A stretch of 64,000 nucleotides of DNA from the NCBI RefSeq assembly GCF_016599855.1, contig NZ_CP067041.1, positions 3,906,001 through 3,970,000 of the forward strand, read 5' to 3'. Position 1 is the stretch's first letter. The number at the start of each line of letters is the position of its first letter. This document shows positions 1 to 7,867 of the stretch, piece by piece. Source of the DNA: Bradyrhizobium diazoefficiens. Its GTDB lineage: Bacteria; Pseudomonadota; Alphaproteobacteria; Rhizobiales; Xanthobacteraceae. Made by a program: the position numbers and the translations under genes. The notes beneath the pieces were generated by a model, which made no database searches, was not told where the DNA came from, and saw only the letters and a program-made list of their open reading frames with translations.

Positions 1-734
1 CCGACGATATTGCCGAGCGTCACCGGGATCTGATTCCACAGCCACCAGTCGGAGAGACTTACCTTGGCGCCGAGCAGCATGCCGGTCGGGATGACGAACA
101 TGTTGACGACGGCGTGCTCGAAGCCGAGCGCGAAGAACAGGAAGATCGGCAGCCAGGTCGCCGCGATCTTGCCGACCGTGGAGGTCGAGGTCATCGCCAT
201 GACGACGCCGAGGCAGACCAGCCAGTTGCAGAGGATGGCCTTGACGAACACAGAGACCATGCCGGCAGTGCCGATCGCGGCATTGGCGATGGTCTTGGCT
301 TCGGCGACCGCAACGATGCGGGCGGCGACGCCGGCGACTTCGACCCTGCCCATGTTGGTGAGCGAGATCGCGATCAGCGCGCCGAAGGCGAGGCTGCCGA
401 GCAGATTGGCGACGAAGACCCAGGACCAGTTCGCGATCACCGCATTCCAGCTCGCCTTGCCTTCAAGGCGTGCAAGCGGAACGATCGCGAAGCTGCCGGT
501 GACGAGTTCAAGCCCGAGCAGCACGATCATCACGAGGCTGACCGGGAAGATCAGCGCGCCGACGAGGGGCTGACCGGTCGTGATGGCGGCGCCGAAGGCG
601 AGCGTCGTGGCGGCGCCCAGCAGCGCTCCGGACATTGCGCCGCGGATCATGATGTCGCGCGGGGCGAGCGCCAGCTTCTTGAGGCTGGCATCGACCATCG
701 AGGCCACGACGTCAGAGGGTTTCGCGTAATCCAT
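1..734 (-). CDS. Formate/nitrite transporter (FNT/NirC-like), 3' end outside window
   Basis: An inner-membrane channel of the FNT family, which moves formate or nitrite. About 244 residues are visible from the ATG at 734 (MDYAKPSDVVASM) and the frame runs off the window edge with no stop, so the C-terminus is missing. Several hydrophobic helices and FNT-like stretches (LGLELVTGSF; the half-helix region FFALGFEHAVVNM) are visible. It lies on the same strand, 350 bp downstream of nasT-nasS, behind a long leader with a sigma-54-like promoter and ANTAR-type hairpins. This favours nitrite transport in nitrate assimilation over formate. Substrate is inferred from this context. Confidence 0.85.
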   Translation of the reverse strand, partial: MDYAKPSDVVASMVDASLKKLALAPRDIMIRGAMSGALLGAATTLAFGAAITTGQPLVGALIFPVSLVMIVLLGLELVTGSFAIVPLARLEGKASWNAVIANWSWVFVANLLGSLAFGALIAISLTNMGRVEVAGVAARIVAVAEAKTIANAAIGTAGMVSVFVKAILCNWLVCLGVVMAMTSTSTVGKIAATWLPIFLFFALGFEHAVVNMFVIPTGMLLGAKVSLSDWWLWNQIPVTLGNIV

Positions 735-942
735 ATCGAAGCTCCAGCTTGCCGCGCGAAGGGCGGCGCCAACGGGTTGAACGGACGTTGATCGCGAGGG
801 AGCCGATTGCAGGGGCGAGAAGCACCCAGCCGGAGCCCGGAGCGATCCGATCAGCCTCGTTGCTGCGGAAATCCACGATGGACTTGCAGGCGCCGGCGCC
901 GATGCCGGACTGCTCGGGATCTCCCATTCAAGAGGTGTGCCA
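735..942 (-). promoter_or_regulatory. Nitrogen-regulated leader: sigma-54-like promoter plus ANTAR-type hairpins
   Basis: On the minus strand TGGCACACCTCTTGAA (942-927) matches the sigma-54 -24/-12 pattern with correct GG-to-G spacing, but the -12 element is GA instead of GC. About 190 nt of leader follow. It contains a 7-bp hairpin (885-869, arms AAGTCCA/TGGATTT) and then CAGC-AACGAG-GCTG (865-852), whose hexaloop has A at position 1 and G at position 4, as in RNA bound by ANTAR proteins. A further GC-rich hairpin (GCCGC/GCGGC) sits just before the start codon. nasT, an ANTAR antiterminator, lies immediately upstream. An inverted repeat CATGAA-N11-TTCATG (999-1021) could be an activator site. 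Confidence 0.4.
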
Positions 943-1087
943 ACGCAGCATAAATTACGAAACCCCACGGAATCAGTGAGTTAGATCTATGTGCAGTGCA
1001 TGAAGTGGATCATGGTTCATGCTGCTTCGGGCAGCAATGGCCCAAAGAATAAGCGTTGAATCGGATTGATTACTTTTTAGGCAATCG

Positions 1088-2251
1088 CTAAAGCGCTCGC
1101 CGTCCGACCTCGAAAGAGGCGAGATAACCGCCGACGTCCCGCGGGTCGAAGGCCGGTCCGGCGAAGGCCCCAAACGTGGTGGCGGCCTGACCGCCTCCCT
1201 CTCGCCCGAGAGCGGCATCGTAGAGGTCCGGCCGGAACACCGCCATCGCGGTCTTGAGCGCCTCACCACTCAACGCTGTCTGTCCCCAGCGCACCATCTG
1301 GGCATAGAGCCAGGCGGCCTGGACCGGATCCGGGCGCCCTGCCCCTTCGCGTCCGACCAGGAGATAGCGGCCGCTCTCGCGCACTGCGCCCTCGGGCGAT
1401 ATCTTCAGACGTCCCGTCAGCGAGCGCTGGATCATCTCGGCATCGACGCCGATCCGCTCGGGCTGCGCCAGGATCTGCGCCGTCTCGGCCAGGTTCGCAG
1501 CCTGCTCGATGAACTCTGCGGCCTTCACCGCCGCGCGCACCAGGCTGGCGACCACGTCCGGCTGCTTGTCGGCCCAGACCTTTCGAACCGCCAGCACCTT
1601 CTCAGCAGCGTGCGCCAGGATATCGGAGCCGAAATGCAGGATGTGGCCGATGCCGAGATCGACGGCGATCGAATTCCAGGGCGCACCGACACAGAACCCA
1701 TCGACGTGGCCGTTCTTGATGCTGTCCACCATGTAAGGCGGCGGCAGCACGACGAGGCGCACGTCCTCGTCAGGATCGACGCCGGCGGCCGCCATCCAAA
1801 ACCGTAGCTGGTAATTGTGGGTCGAGAACGGGAAGGTCATGCCGAAGGTCAGTGGATCGGCCCCCGCCTTGTGCCTTTTGGCAACAACCTTCGCCAGCGC
1901 CTTTGCGGTCGCGAGCGGATCGAAACGGTCGCCGTCGATCTCCTCCATCAGCGCGGCATGGAGCGCAGGCGCGACCGTGATCGCGTTGCCGTTGATGCCG
2001 AGATTGAAGGGGGCTGCGATCGGCACCTTGACGTGGCCGAGCCCGAGCGAGGACGCAATCGCCACGGGCGCCAGAAGATGCGCGGCATCGAACAGGCCGA
2101 TGTTTAGCTTGTCGCGCACGTTGGACCAGGACACCTCGCGCACCAGCTCGACCTCGAGACCTTCGGCTGCGGCAAATCCCTTGTCGACGGCAACGATCAG
2201 GGCGGCGGCGTCGACCAGCGGGATGAAACCGATGCGAAGCGGAGCGGTCAT
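1088..2251 (-). CDS. nasS: NasS-type nitrate/nitrite sensor (CmpA/NrtA family)
   Basis: A 387-residue protein of the NrtA/CmpA ligand-binding family (start MTAPLRIGFIPLVDAAALI; motifs HNYQLRFW and DGFCVGAPWN). It has no signal peptide or lipobox, so it is cytoplasmic. This separates NasS sensors from the periplasmic binding proteins of nitrate ABC transporters. It overlaps nasT by the four bases ATGA (2248-2251), so the two are translationally coupled. In the known NasST system NasS sequesters NasT until nitrate or nitrite binds. No transporter permease or ATPase lies nearby, which also argues for a sensor. Confidence 0.85.
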   Translation of the reverse strand: MTAPLRIGFIPLVDAAALIVAVDKGFAAAEGLEVELVREVSWSNVRDKLNIGLFDAAHLLAPVAIASSLGLGHVKVPIAAPFNLGINGNAITVAPALHAALMEEIDGDRFDPLATAKALAKVVAKRHKAGADPLTFGMTFPFSTHNYQLRFWMAAAGVDPDEDVRLVVLPPPYMVDSIKNGHVDGFCVGAPWNSIAVDLGIGHILHFGSDILAHAAEKVLAVRKVWADKQPDVVASLVRAAVKAAEFIEQAANLAETAQILAQPERIGVDAEMIQRSLTGRLKISPEGAVRESGRYLLVGREGAGRPDPVQAAWLYAQMVRWGQTALSGEALKTAMAVFRPDLYDAALGREGGGQAATTFGAFAGPAFDPRDVGGYLASFEVGRRAL

Positions 2252-2838
2252 TTCAGCATCTCCGACGCCGTGATGATCGACTGAGCGATCTCACCGATCT
2301 TCTTCTTCTCGCGCATGGCGGTGGAGCGCAGCAGCACATAGGCCTCGTCCTCGCTGAGACCCTTGACCTTCATCAGGATGCCCTTGGCCTTCTCGATGAT
2401 CTTGCGGTCCTCGAGCTGCGACTTGGTGCGCTCGAGCTCCTCCTGGAGCTTTGCGAAAGCGTTGAAGCGTGACACGCAGAGGTCGAGGATCGGCTTGATG
2501 CGCTCCTTCTTCAGCCCGTCGACGATGTACGCGGACACACCCGCTTCGACCGAGGCCTGGATCGAGGCAGAATCGCTCTGATCGACGAACATGGCGATCG
2601 GCCGCTTCACGGCACGGCTGACCTGGAACATCGCCTCCAGCACGTCGCGGCTGGGGTTTTCCAGATCGATCACGATGATGTCGGGGTCCACCGCATAAAT
2701 ACGGGCGAGCAGGCTCTGCATCTCGCGGATATGGACGACTTGCGTGAATCCGGCCTCTCGCAACCCCTCCTCGAGGATCGCGGCCCGGACCGGGCTTTCG
2801 TCGACGATCACGATTTTGGGCGACTGTTCGGCGCTCAT
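2248..2838 (-). CDS. nasT: NasT ANTAR-domain antitermination regulator
   Basis: A 196-residue response-regulator-like protein. An N-terminal receiver domain (IVIVDESPVRAAIL, with a phospho-acceptor-like Asp in IIVIDLENP) is followed by a coiled linker and a C-terminal ANTAR RNA-binding domain (KAKGILMKVKGLSEDEAYVLL). NasT relieves transcription termination in leaders of nitrate-assimilation operons when released by NasS. In Bradyrhizobium NasST has also been linked to nosZ expression. It is divergent from rimO, with a shared ~110-bp upstream region. The probable local target is the leader in front of the FNT gene. Confidence 0.88.
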   Translation of the reverse strand: MSAEQSPKIVIVDESPVRAAILEEGLREAGFTQVVHIREMQSLLARIYAVDPDIIVIDLENPSRDVLEAMFQVSRAVKRPIAMFVDQSDSASIQASVEAGVSAYIVDGLKKERIKPILDLCVSRFNAFAKLQEELERTKSQLEDRKIIEKAKGILMKVKGLSEDEAYVLLRSTAMREKKKIGEIAQSIITASEMLK

Positions 2839-2948
2839 AGCTCACTCACGGCAGGTGATTCATCCATAGCACGCCGGAACGCGCTGCAAAGGCTTGTAAT
2901 TATGGGCAATTGGGACTAGCTCAGGCCCGTCAATCAGGCAGATCAGAT

Positions 2949-4274
2949 ATGGATCAGACGGCTGCGCCCAAGGTCAGCTTCGTGTCGCTCGGGTGTCCCA
3001 AGGCATTGGTGGATTCCGAGCGCATCATCACGCACCTGCGCGCCGAAGGCTATGAGCTCGCCCGCAAGCATGACGGGGCCGACATCGTCATCGTCAACAC
3101 CTGCGGCTTTCTCGACAGCGCCAAGCAGGAATCGCTCTCGGCGATCGGCGAAGCCATGGCGGAGAACGGCAAGGTGATCGTAACCGGCTGCATGGGTGCC
3201 GAGCCCGAGCAGATCGAACAGGCCTATCCCGGCGTGCTCTCCATCACCGGCCCGCAGCAATATGAGAGCGTGCTCGACGCCGTGCATCGCGCGCTGCCGC
3301 CGGCGCACAATCCGCATCTCGACCTGGTGCCGCCGCAGGGCATCAAGCTGACGCCACGGCACTACGCATACTTGAAGATTTCCGAAGGCTGCAACAATCG
3401 CTGCACCTTCTGCATCATCCCGAAGCTGCGCGGCGACCTGGTTTCGCGTCCGGCCGATGACGTGCTGCGCGAGGCCGAGCGTCTCGTGGCTGCCGGCGTC
3501 AAGGAGCTGCTGGTGATCTCGCAGGACACCTCGGCCTACGGCGTCGATCTGAAATATGCCGAGAGCCCGTGGAAGGACCGCCAGGTCCGCGCCAAATTCC
3601 TCGACCTCGCGCGCGAGCTCGGCGAACTCGGAGCGTGGGTCCGGCTGCAATATGTCTACCCCTACCCGCATGTCGACGAGGTCATCGCGCTGATGAACGA
3701 GGGCAAGGTGCTGCCCTATCTCGACATCCCGTTCCAGCATGCGAGCCCCGAGGTGCTGAAGGCCATGAAGCGCCCGGCGGCGCAGGACAAGACTCTGATC
3801 CGGATCAAGCGCTGGCGCGAGCAATGTCCTGATCTCGCACTTCGCTCGACTTTCATCGTCGGCTTCCCCGGCGAGACCGATGCCGATTTCGCCTATCTGC
3901 TCGATTGGCTGGATGAGGCCGAGATTGATCGCGTCGGCTGCTTCAAATACGAGCCGGTTGCGGGCGCGACGTCGAATGCGATCGCAGGTGCCGTGCCCGC
4001 CGAGGTCAAGCAGGAGCGCTACAATGCCCTGATGGCGCGACAGCAGAAGATCTCGGCGCGCCGGCTGAAGCGCAAGGTCGGCACGCGGCAGCAGATTATC
4101 ATCGAGGAGGTCGGCCCGACGGTGGCCAAAGGCCGGTCCAAGGCCGATGCCCCAGAGATCGACGGCGCTGTGTATCTTTCGAGCCGCCGCCCGTTGCGTG
4201 TCGGCGAGATCGTCACCGCGAAGATCGAGCGCGCCGACCAGTACGACCTGCACGGCAGCGTCGCGGGATTCTGA
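2949..4274 (+). CDS. rimO: Ribosomal protein S12 methylthiotransferase RimO
   Basis: A radical-SAM enzyme that methylthiolates an Asp of ribosomal protein S12. The start at 2949 ([16 protein letters not shown]) gives 441 residues, the usual RimO length; an upstream in-frame ATG at 2910 would add 13 atypical residues. The N-terminal domain has cluster-binding cysteines in [17 protein letters not shown] and TGCMGAEP. The radical-SAM motif CNNRCTFC has Cys148, 152 and 155. The C-terminus is TRAM-like. The gene stands alone, divergent from nasT and followed by a REP-like palindrome. Confidence 0.95.
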   Translation: MDQTAAPKVSFVSLGCPKALVDSERIITHLRAEGYELARKHDGADIVIVNTCGFLDSAKQESLSAIGEAMAENGKVIVTGCMGAEPEQIEQAYPGVLSITGPQQYESVLDAVHRALPPAHNPHLDLVPPQGIKLTPRHYAYLKISEGCNNRCTFCIIPKLRGDLVSRPADDVLREAERLVAAGVKELLVISQDTSAYGVDLKYAESPWKDRQVRAKFLDLARELGELGAWVRLQYVYPYPHVDEVIALMNEGKVLPYLDIPFQHASPEVLKAMKRPAAQDKTLIRIKRWREQCPDLALRSTFIVGFPGETDADFAYLLDWLDEAEIDRVGCFKYEPVAGATSNAIAGAVPAEVKQERYNALMARQQKISARRLKRKVGTRQQIIIEEVGPTVAKGRSKADAPEIDGAVYLSSRRPLRVGEIVTAKIERADQYDLHGSVAGF

Positions 4275-4281
4275 GGCGCTC

Positions 4282-4360
4282 CGTCATTGCGAGCGGAGCG
4301 AAGCAATCCAGACTGTCTCCGCGGAGGGATTCTGGATTGCTTCACTACGCTCGCAATGAC
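4282..4360. repeat. REP-like palindrome, Bradyrhizobium type (copy 1)
   Basis: A long imperfect inverted repeat with arms CGTCATTGCGAGCG.GCGAAGCAATCCAGA and their complement, between the 3' ends of rimO and the next gene. Two further copies in this window (53055-53134 and 53699-53778) have nearly identical arms. It is an intergenic element that can fold into a hairpin. Confidence 0.9.
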
Positions 4361-4373
4361 CGCGTGGATGCAG

Positions 4374-5363
4374 TCACGCCAACCATTTCGGCACCCAGCG
4401 CTCCGGGCGCGGGGCGCGGGCGAGATCGGCCTGAGCCTCGGATAATTTTGCCGGCTCGCCGCCGATGGTCGGGCGTATATCGTATTCGAAATCCGGCATG
4501 ACGCGGCCGTCGGCATAGAGACCAAATTTCATCCCGTACCACAGCCCGAGCTCGGGCTGCGCGCGGCGCATCTCCTCGCGCAAGTCGCGCAGCAGGGATT
4601 CGATCGAGGCGGCCTCCTCGAACGGCTGCGGCCCGCGCGACAGGACACGCGCCTCGTATTGCTTGCCGACAATCGCGACTTCGAAATGCGTCTTGTCCCA
4701 GGGGTTTTTGCCCTTCGGCAGATGCGCGGCGAGCCGCCAGCCGAGCTCGGCCATCAGGCGGTGATTGGCCCAGTATTCCTCGCGATCCCGGCTCCACTTC
4801 TCAACGAAGCTGCGGAAGTCGGGCAGCTCCGATGCGCTATCCTCGCATGACGCCGGCTCACCGGTCGGCCGTCGGGCGAGCCACTGCGCAAGCTCGACCG
4901 TCTGTGGCTCGACCTCATCGTGCGGCCGCAGATCGTGCCAGGCCTTGTCGAATTGCAGCGAGGTCAGTTTCGCGAGCAGCGCGTCGAGGGACGGTGCGAG
5001 CAGCTCATGATCGCCCTCCGAGCCCAGCCCCACCATCGGGGGATCGTCGCGGTCGAGGCCGGCGCCGTACCAGCCGCCGACGGCCGAGCCATCCGGCAAG
5101 CGCATGAACAATGCGAAGCGATCGCGTAAGGGACTGCCATCGAAGATCGGGGCTTGGTCGGAGAACTGGCCTTGCAGCGAGAAGCAGCCGACACTGCCCC
5201 AGGGGCGCCCGTCCAGCCAGCCCGCAAAATCCAGCAGCAAAGGCGGCGCGTCGATGCCCGGCGGAAACGCTGCGCGAATGCTGTCAAGGTCGATCGGGTA
5301 TGGCGTGTCGGACAAGGCTGAAAACTGTCTGGTGGTCCCGCCCCTCTTGGTCTGGACCGACAT
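4374..5363 (-). CDS. Hypothetical protein, soluble, Trp-rich
   Basis: A 329-residue protein of unknown function. I place the start at 5363 (MSVQTKRGGTTRQFSAL). The frame is open to 5621, but the extension would run antisense to the promoter and arginine-rich leader of argD and is Arg/Cys-rich, unlike the rest. No signal peptide or membrane segment is visible. The body is acidic with many Trp (LDFAGWLDGRPWGSVGCF, VGGWYGAGLDRDDPP, ELGLWYGMKFGLYADG). I do not recognise a catalytic motif. The 3' end is convergent with rimO. Confidence 0.7.
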   Translation of the reverse strand: MSVQTKRGGTTRQFSALSDTPYPIDLDSIRAAFPPGIDAPPLLLDFAGWLDGRPWGSVGCFSLQGQFSDQAPIFDGSPLRDRFALFMRLPDGSAVGGWYGAGLDRDDPPMVGLGSEGDHELLAPSLDALLAKLTSLQFDKAWHDLRPHDEVEPQTVELAQWLARRPTGEPASCEDSASELPDFRSFVEKWSRDREEYWANHRLMAELGWRLAAHLPKGKNPWDKTHFEVAIVGKQYEARVLSRGPQPFEEAASIESLLRDLREEMRRAQPELGLWYGMKFGLYADGRVMPDFEYDIRPTIGGEPAKLSEAQADLARAPRPERWVPKWLA

Positions 5364-5511
5364 GCATCCGGTTCGAACCAATTCGCGTCCCTCGATCACA
5401 AACGCGCCAGAGGGGCGATGGTTTCTAACTGAACGATCATCAACTGCAGTGACATCCGCCTCGTCGCCGCACAGTATGGCACACGCGGGCGGGCATTTGC
5501 GGAACGTGCGC

Positions 5512-5539
5512 TTGACAAGCCCTGCCGTTCGGCTGTACG
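5512..5539 (+). promoter_or_regulatory. Candidate sigma-70 promoter of the argD leader
   Basis: TTGACA at 5512-5517 is a perfect -35 hexamer. A weak -10 (TGTACG, 5534-5539) follows after 16 bp. Transcription would begin about 5545-5548, just upstream of the leader ATG at 5550, giving a leaderless or nearly leaderless short ORF. Confidence 0.45.
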
Positions 5540-5549
5540 GACGCGCCCC

Positions 5550-5639
5550 ATGATCAATTCTCGGACCCATCTGCGCCAAGCCATGCGTCGTCGCTCCCGC
5601 GACGATGATGGGTTGCGCCATGTCCGACGACGCCGCTGA
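5550..5639 (+). CDS. Arginine-rich leader peptide (29 residues) upstream of argD
   Basis: ATG at 5550 to TGA at 5637-5639 encodes 29 residues, 11 of them Arg: RRR plus RSR near the middle (codons 13-17) and RRRR as the last four codons. The Arg codons include CGT, CGC, CGA and CGG. It lies between a TTGACA promoter and a strong hairpin with a T-rich tail, followed by argD, an arginine-biosynthesis gene. This is the arrangement of an amino-acid attenuation leader. The run CGTCGTCGC (5586-5594) forms one arm of a 9-bp hairpin. Translation and function are inferred. Confidence 0.6.
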   Translation: MINSRTHLRQAMRRRSRDDDGLRHVRRRR

Positions 5640-5702
5640 ACCAGCAAACTCAGCACAGTTTTCGAGAAGGCCGCACCCGCAAAGTGCGGCCTTCTTGCTT
5701 TT
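5586..5702 (+). promoter_or_regulatory. Candidate arginine attenuator: pause hairpin, antiterminator, terminator
   Basis: Three competing structures are visible. Hairpin A pairs 5586-5594 with 5599-5607 (9 bp, one G-U) inside the Arg codons. A possible antiterminator pairs GGGTTGCGCC (5610-5619) with GGCCGCACCC (5669-5678), with two bulges. The terminator is 12 bp, AGAAGGCCGCAC (5665-5676) with GTGCGGCCTTCT (5684-5695), followed by TGCTTTT. A ribosome stalled at the central Arg codons would block hairpin A and free 5610-5619 to disrupt the terminator. The terminator hairpin is clear; the switching is inferred. Confidence 0.5.
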
Positions 5703-5756
5703 CGCGTCCCTTTTTCACCCGCCCCCAAGTCTTCCCTACCCCAAGAGGAGTTCGAC

Positions 5757-6953
5757 ATGACCACCGCCACCCATCCGTATGACGCGCTGATGGACATCAC
5801 CGCACGGCCCAAGGCCGTGTTCGTCCGTGGCGCCGGCTCATACCTCTGGGACGACAGCCGCAAGCGCTATCTCGATTTCGTACAGGGTTGGGCCGTGAAC
5901 TGCCTCGGTCACTCGCCGCCGGCGGTTGCGGAGGCGCTTAGCGCGCAAGCCAAGCGGCTGCTGACGCCGAGCCCGGCGTTCTACAACGAGCCGAGCCTCA
6001 AGCTCGCGCAGCGGCTCGTCGAGAACAGTGCGTTCGGCCAGGTGTTCTTTGCCAATTCGGGTGCAGAGGCCAATGAGGGCGCGATCAAGCTCGCACGCAA
6101 ATATGGCAGCCTGCACAAGAGCGGCGCGTTCGAGATGATCAGCTTCGAAGGCGGCTTCCACGGAAGGACGCTGGCGACGATGTCGGCCTCCGGCAAGAAG
6201 GCGTTCGAGCCGCTGTTCGAGCCGAAAGTCGCCGGCTTCATGAAGGCGAAGCTCAACGATATCGCTTCGGTTGAAAAGCTGATCGGCACGAATACCGTCG
6301 CGGTGATGCTCGAGCCGATCCAGGGCGAGTCCGGCGTCTGGCCGGCGACCGATCAGTTCTTGCGGGAGCTGCGCGCGCTCACCGAGGCGCACGACCTGCT
6401 GCTCATTTTCGACGAGATCCAGACCGGCATGGGCCGGACCGGAAAACTCTTCCACTACGAGCACACCGGCATCGCGCCCGACATCATGACGCTCGGCAAG
6501 GGCATCGGCGGCGGCGTGCCGCTCGCAGCCCTGCTTGCGACCGAGCGCGCCTCCTGCTTCGAGCACGGCGACCAGGGCGGCACGTTCAACGGCAACCCGA
6601 TCATGTGCGCGGCAGGTCTTGCGGTGCTCGAAGAGGTCAGCAAGCCCGATTTCCTGAAGTCGGTCACCGAGACCGGGCTGCTGCTCGAAAGCGAATTGCA
6701 GAAGGTCTCTGCCCGGCACGGCCTCGGCGGCGTGCGCGGCCGCGGCCTGCTGCTCGCGCTCGACCTCAAGCTGCCGATCGCGCCCGGCATCGTCGCGCAA
6801 GCGTTCGAGCAAGGCGTGCTGCTAAACGCACCGCAGGTCGACAGCTTGCGCTTCATGCCGGCGCTGAACGTCACGAGGGCCGAGATCGCCGAGATGATCG
6901 ATTGTCTCGACGGAATCCTGACCAAGGCCGGCGCGGCACGGCGGGTGGCGTAA
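5757..6953 (+). CDS. argD: Acetylornithine / ornithine-type aminotransferase (class III)
   Basis: A 398-residue PLP-dependent class III aminotransferase that most likely converts N-acetylglutamate semialdehyde to N-acetylornithine in arginine biosynthesis. Diagnostic features are [17 protein letters not shown], the [12 protein letters not shown] motif, and the PLP-binding lysine (about K248) in [13 protein letters not shown]. The ribosome site AAGAGGAG lies 8-9 nt before ATG 5757. It is preceded by an Arg-rich leader and attenuator-like terminator, which supports an arginine role. argF does not follow, so this may be a stand-alone or second argD copy. Other class III substrates cannot be excluded. 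Confidence 0.88.
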   Translation: MTTATHPYDALMDITARPKAVFVRGAGSYLWDDSRKRYLDFVQGWAVNCLGHSPPAVAEALSAQAKRLLTPSPAFYNEPSLKLAQRLVENSAFGQVFFANSGAEANEGAIKLARKYGSLHKSGAFEMISFEGGFHGRTLATMSASGKKAFEPLFEPKVAGFMKAKLNDIASVEKLIGTNTVAVMLEPIQGESGVWPATDQFLRELRALTEAHDLLLIFDEIQTGMGRTGKLFHYEHTGIAPDIMTLGKGIGGGVPLAALLATERASCFEHGDQGGTFNGNPIMCAAGLAVLEEVSKPDFLKSVTETGLLLESELQKVSARHGLGGVRGRGLLLALDLKLPIAPGIVAQAFEQGVLLNAPQVDSLRFMPALNVTRAEIAEMIDCLDGILTKAGAARRVA

Positions 6954-7026
6954 CACTGGTCTGATCACGTCGCCGTCGCGCACAAGGCGCGGCGGCCGTC
7001 GTCGTTTCGAGCCCTGACGAGCCGTG

Positions 7027-7794
7027 TCAAATGACACGATGATGGTGATGCGGCATGTCGCGAAAGACGCGAAAGCGATCCTTCAGGATTTTTTCGCATT
7101 CGCAGGCTTCCTGGCGCAGCCCGGCCATGTCCCGGATCCGAATGGCGCCACGCGAGCCCTCGATGATGCCTTGCGCCTCGAAGTCCGACAGCGCCTTCGA
7201 CACCCCCGGCCGCCTTACGCCGAGAGCCGACGCAATCATTCCATGCGTCACCGGAACGCGATCGCTTCCGATCCGCTCCTGGGCGAGCAGTATCCATCGG
7301 GCCGCGCGCTCGGAGATCTCGTGCCTGGCATTGCACAAGGCGATCTGCGCATTGAGCGCGATCAACAACTGCACGTATCTGAGTAGATGCTCGCGTGTCG
7401 CGGGGCTTTGCTGCAGGATGTCGCGAAACGCGCTGGCTTCGATGCGCAGCGCACTTCCAGGTACACGGACCACGCTTCGCTGAATCGTCTGCATCGTACC
7501 GAGCACCAGCGACACGCCGACGAAGCCGAACTTGCCGACGACAGCCACTTCGACCAGTCCGTCCCTGGCGGTTCGGACCAAGCGCGAGACCACGCCGGAC
7601 TCGATGAAGTAGGCCGCGTCCGGATAGCGCAATGCATCCTGAAGAATCTCGTTTCGCTTCAGCGGGACGGCCTTCAGGTGCGGCCGCAGCAATGCGAACT
7701 CCTCCTCGGGCAGGGTCGCCAGAACCGTGTTCTGAACCGTAAACGGCGCCGCACCGGCACCGCGGACGGGTTTCGATATCACTGAATCGACCAT
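7027..7794 (-). CDS. Crp/Fnr-family transcriptional regulator
   Basis: A ~255-residue regulator. An N-terminal cyclic-nucleotide-like beta barrel (LLRPHLKAVPLKRNEILQ, YFIESGVVSRLV) is followed by a dimerisation helix and a C-terminal winged helix (VPVTHGMIASALGVRRPGVSKALSDFEAQGII). It lacks the Fnr N-terminal cysteines, so it is not an oxygen sensor of that kind. The start at 7794 (MVDSVISKP) is the most family-like, although GGAG directly abuts it. Upstream in-frame codons extend to 7962 and would overlap the 3' end of the trehalose gene. The C-terminus carries four His (DMPHHHH). Confidence 0.85.
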   Translation of the reverse strand: MVDSVISKPVRGAGAAPFTVQNTVLATLPEEEFALLRPHLKAVPLKRNEILQDALRYPDAAYFIESGVVSRLVRTARDGLVEVAVVGKFGFVGVSLVLGTMQTIQRSVVRVPGSALRIEASAFRDILQQSPATREHLLRYVQLLIALNAQIALCNARHEISERAARWILLAQERIGSDRVPVTHGMIASALGVRRPGVSKALSDFEAQGIIEGSRGAIRIRDMAGLRQEACECEKILKDRFRVFRDMPHHHHRVI

Positions 7795-7867
7795 CTCCTG
7801 GACAGGCCTTCGAGCTGCAATCGGCACGACGGTCGCCTCCAAGGTCGAAGCAACTCGCGGCGCGAAA

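Noticed and set aside
2910..2948. Upstream start for rimO
   Set aside because: Adds 13 residues not expected in RimO; the start at 2949 gives the usual length and N-terminus.
5364..5621. N-terminal extension of the hypothetical gene to 5621
   Set aside because: It would be antisense to the argD promoter and leader; composition is Cys/Arg-rich and unlike the body of the protein.
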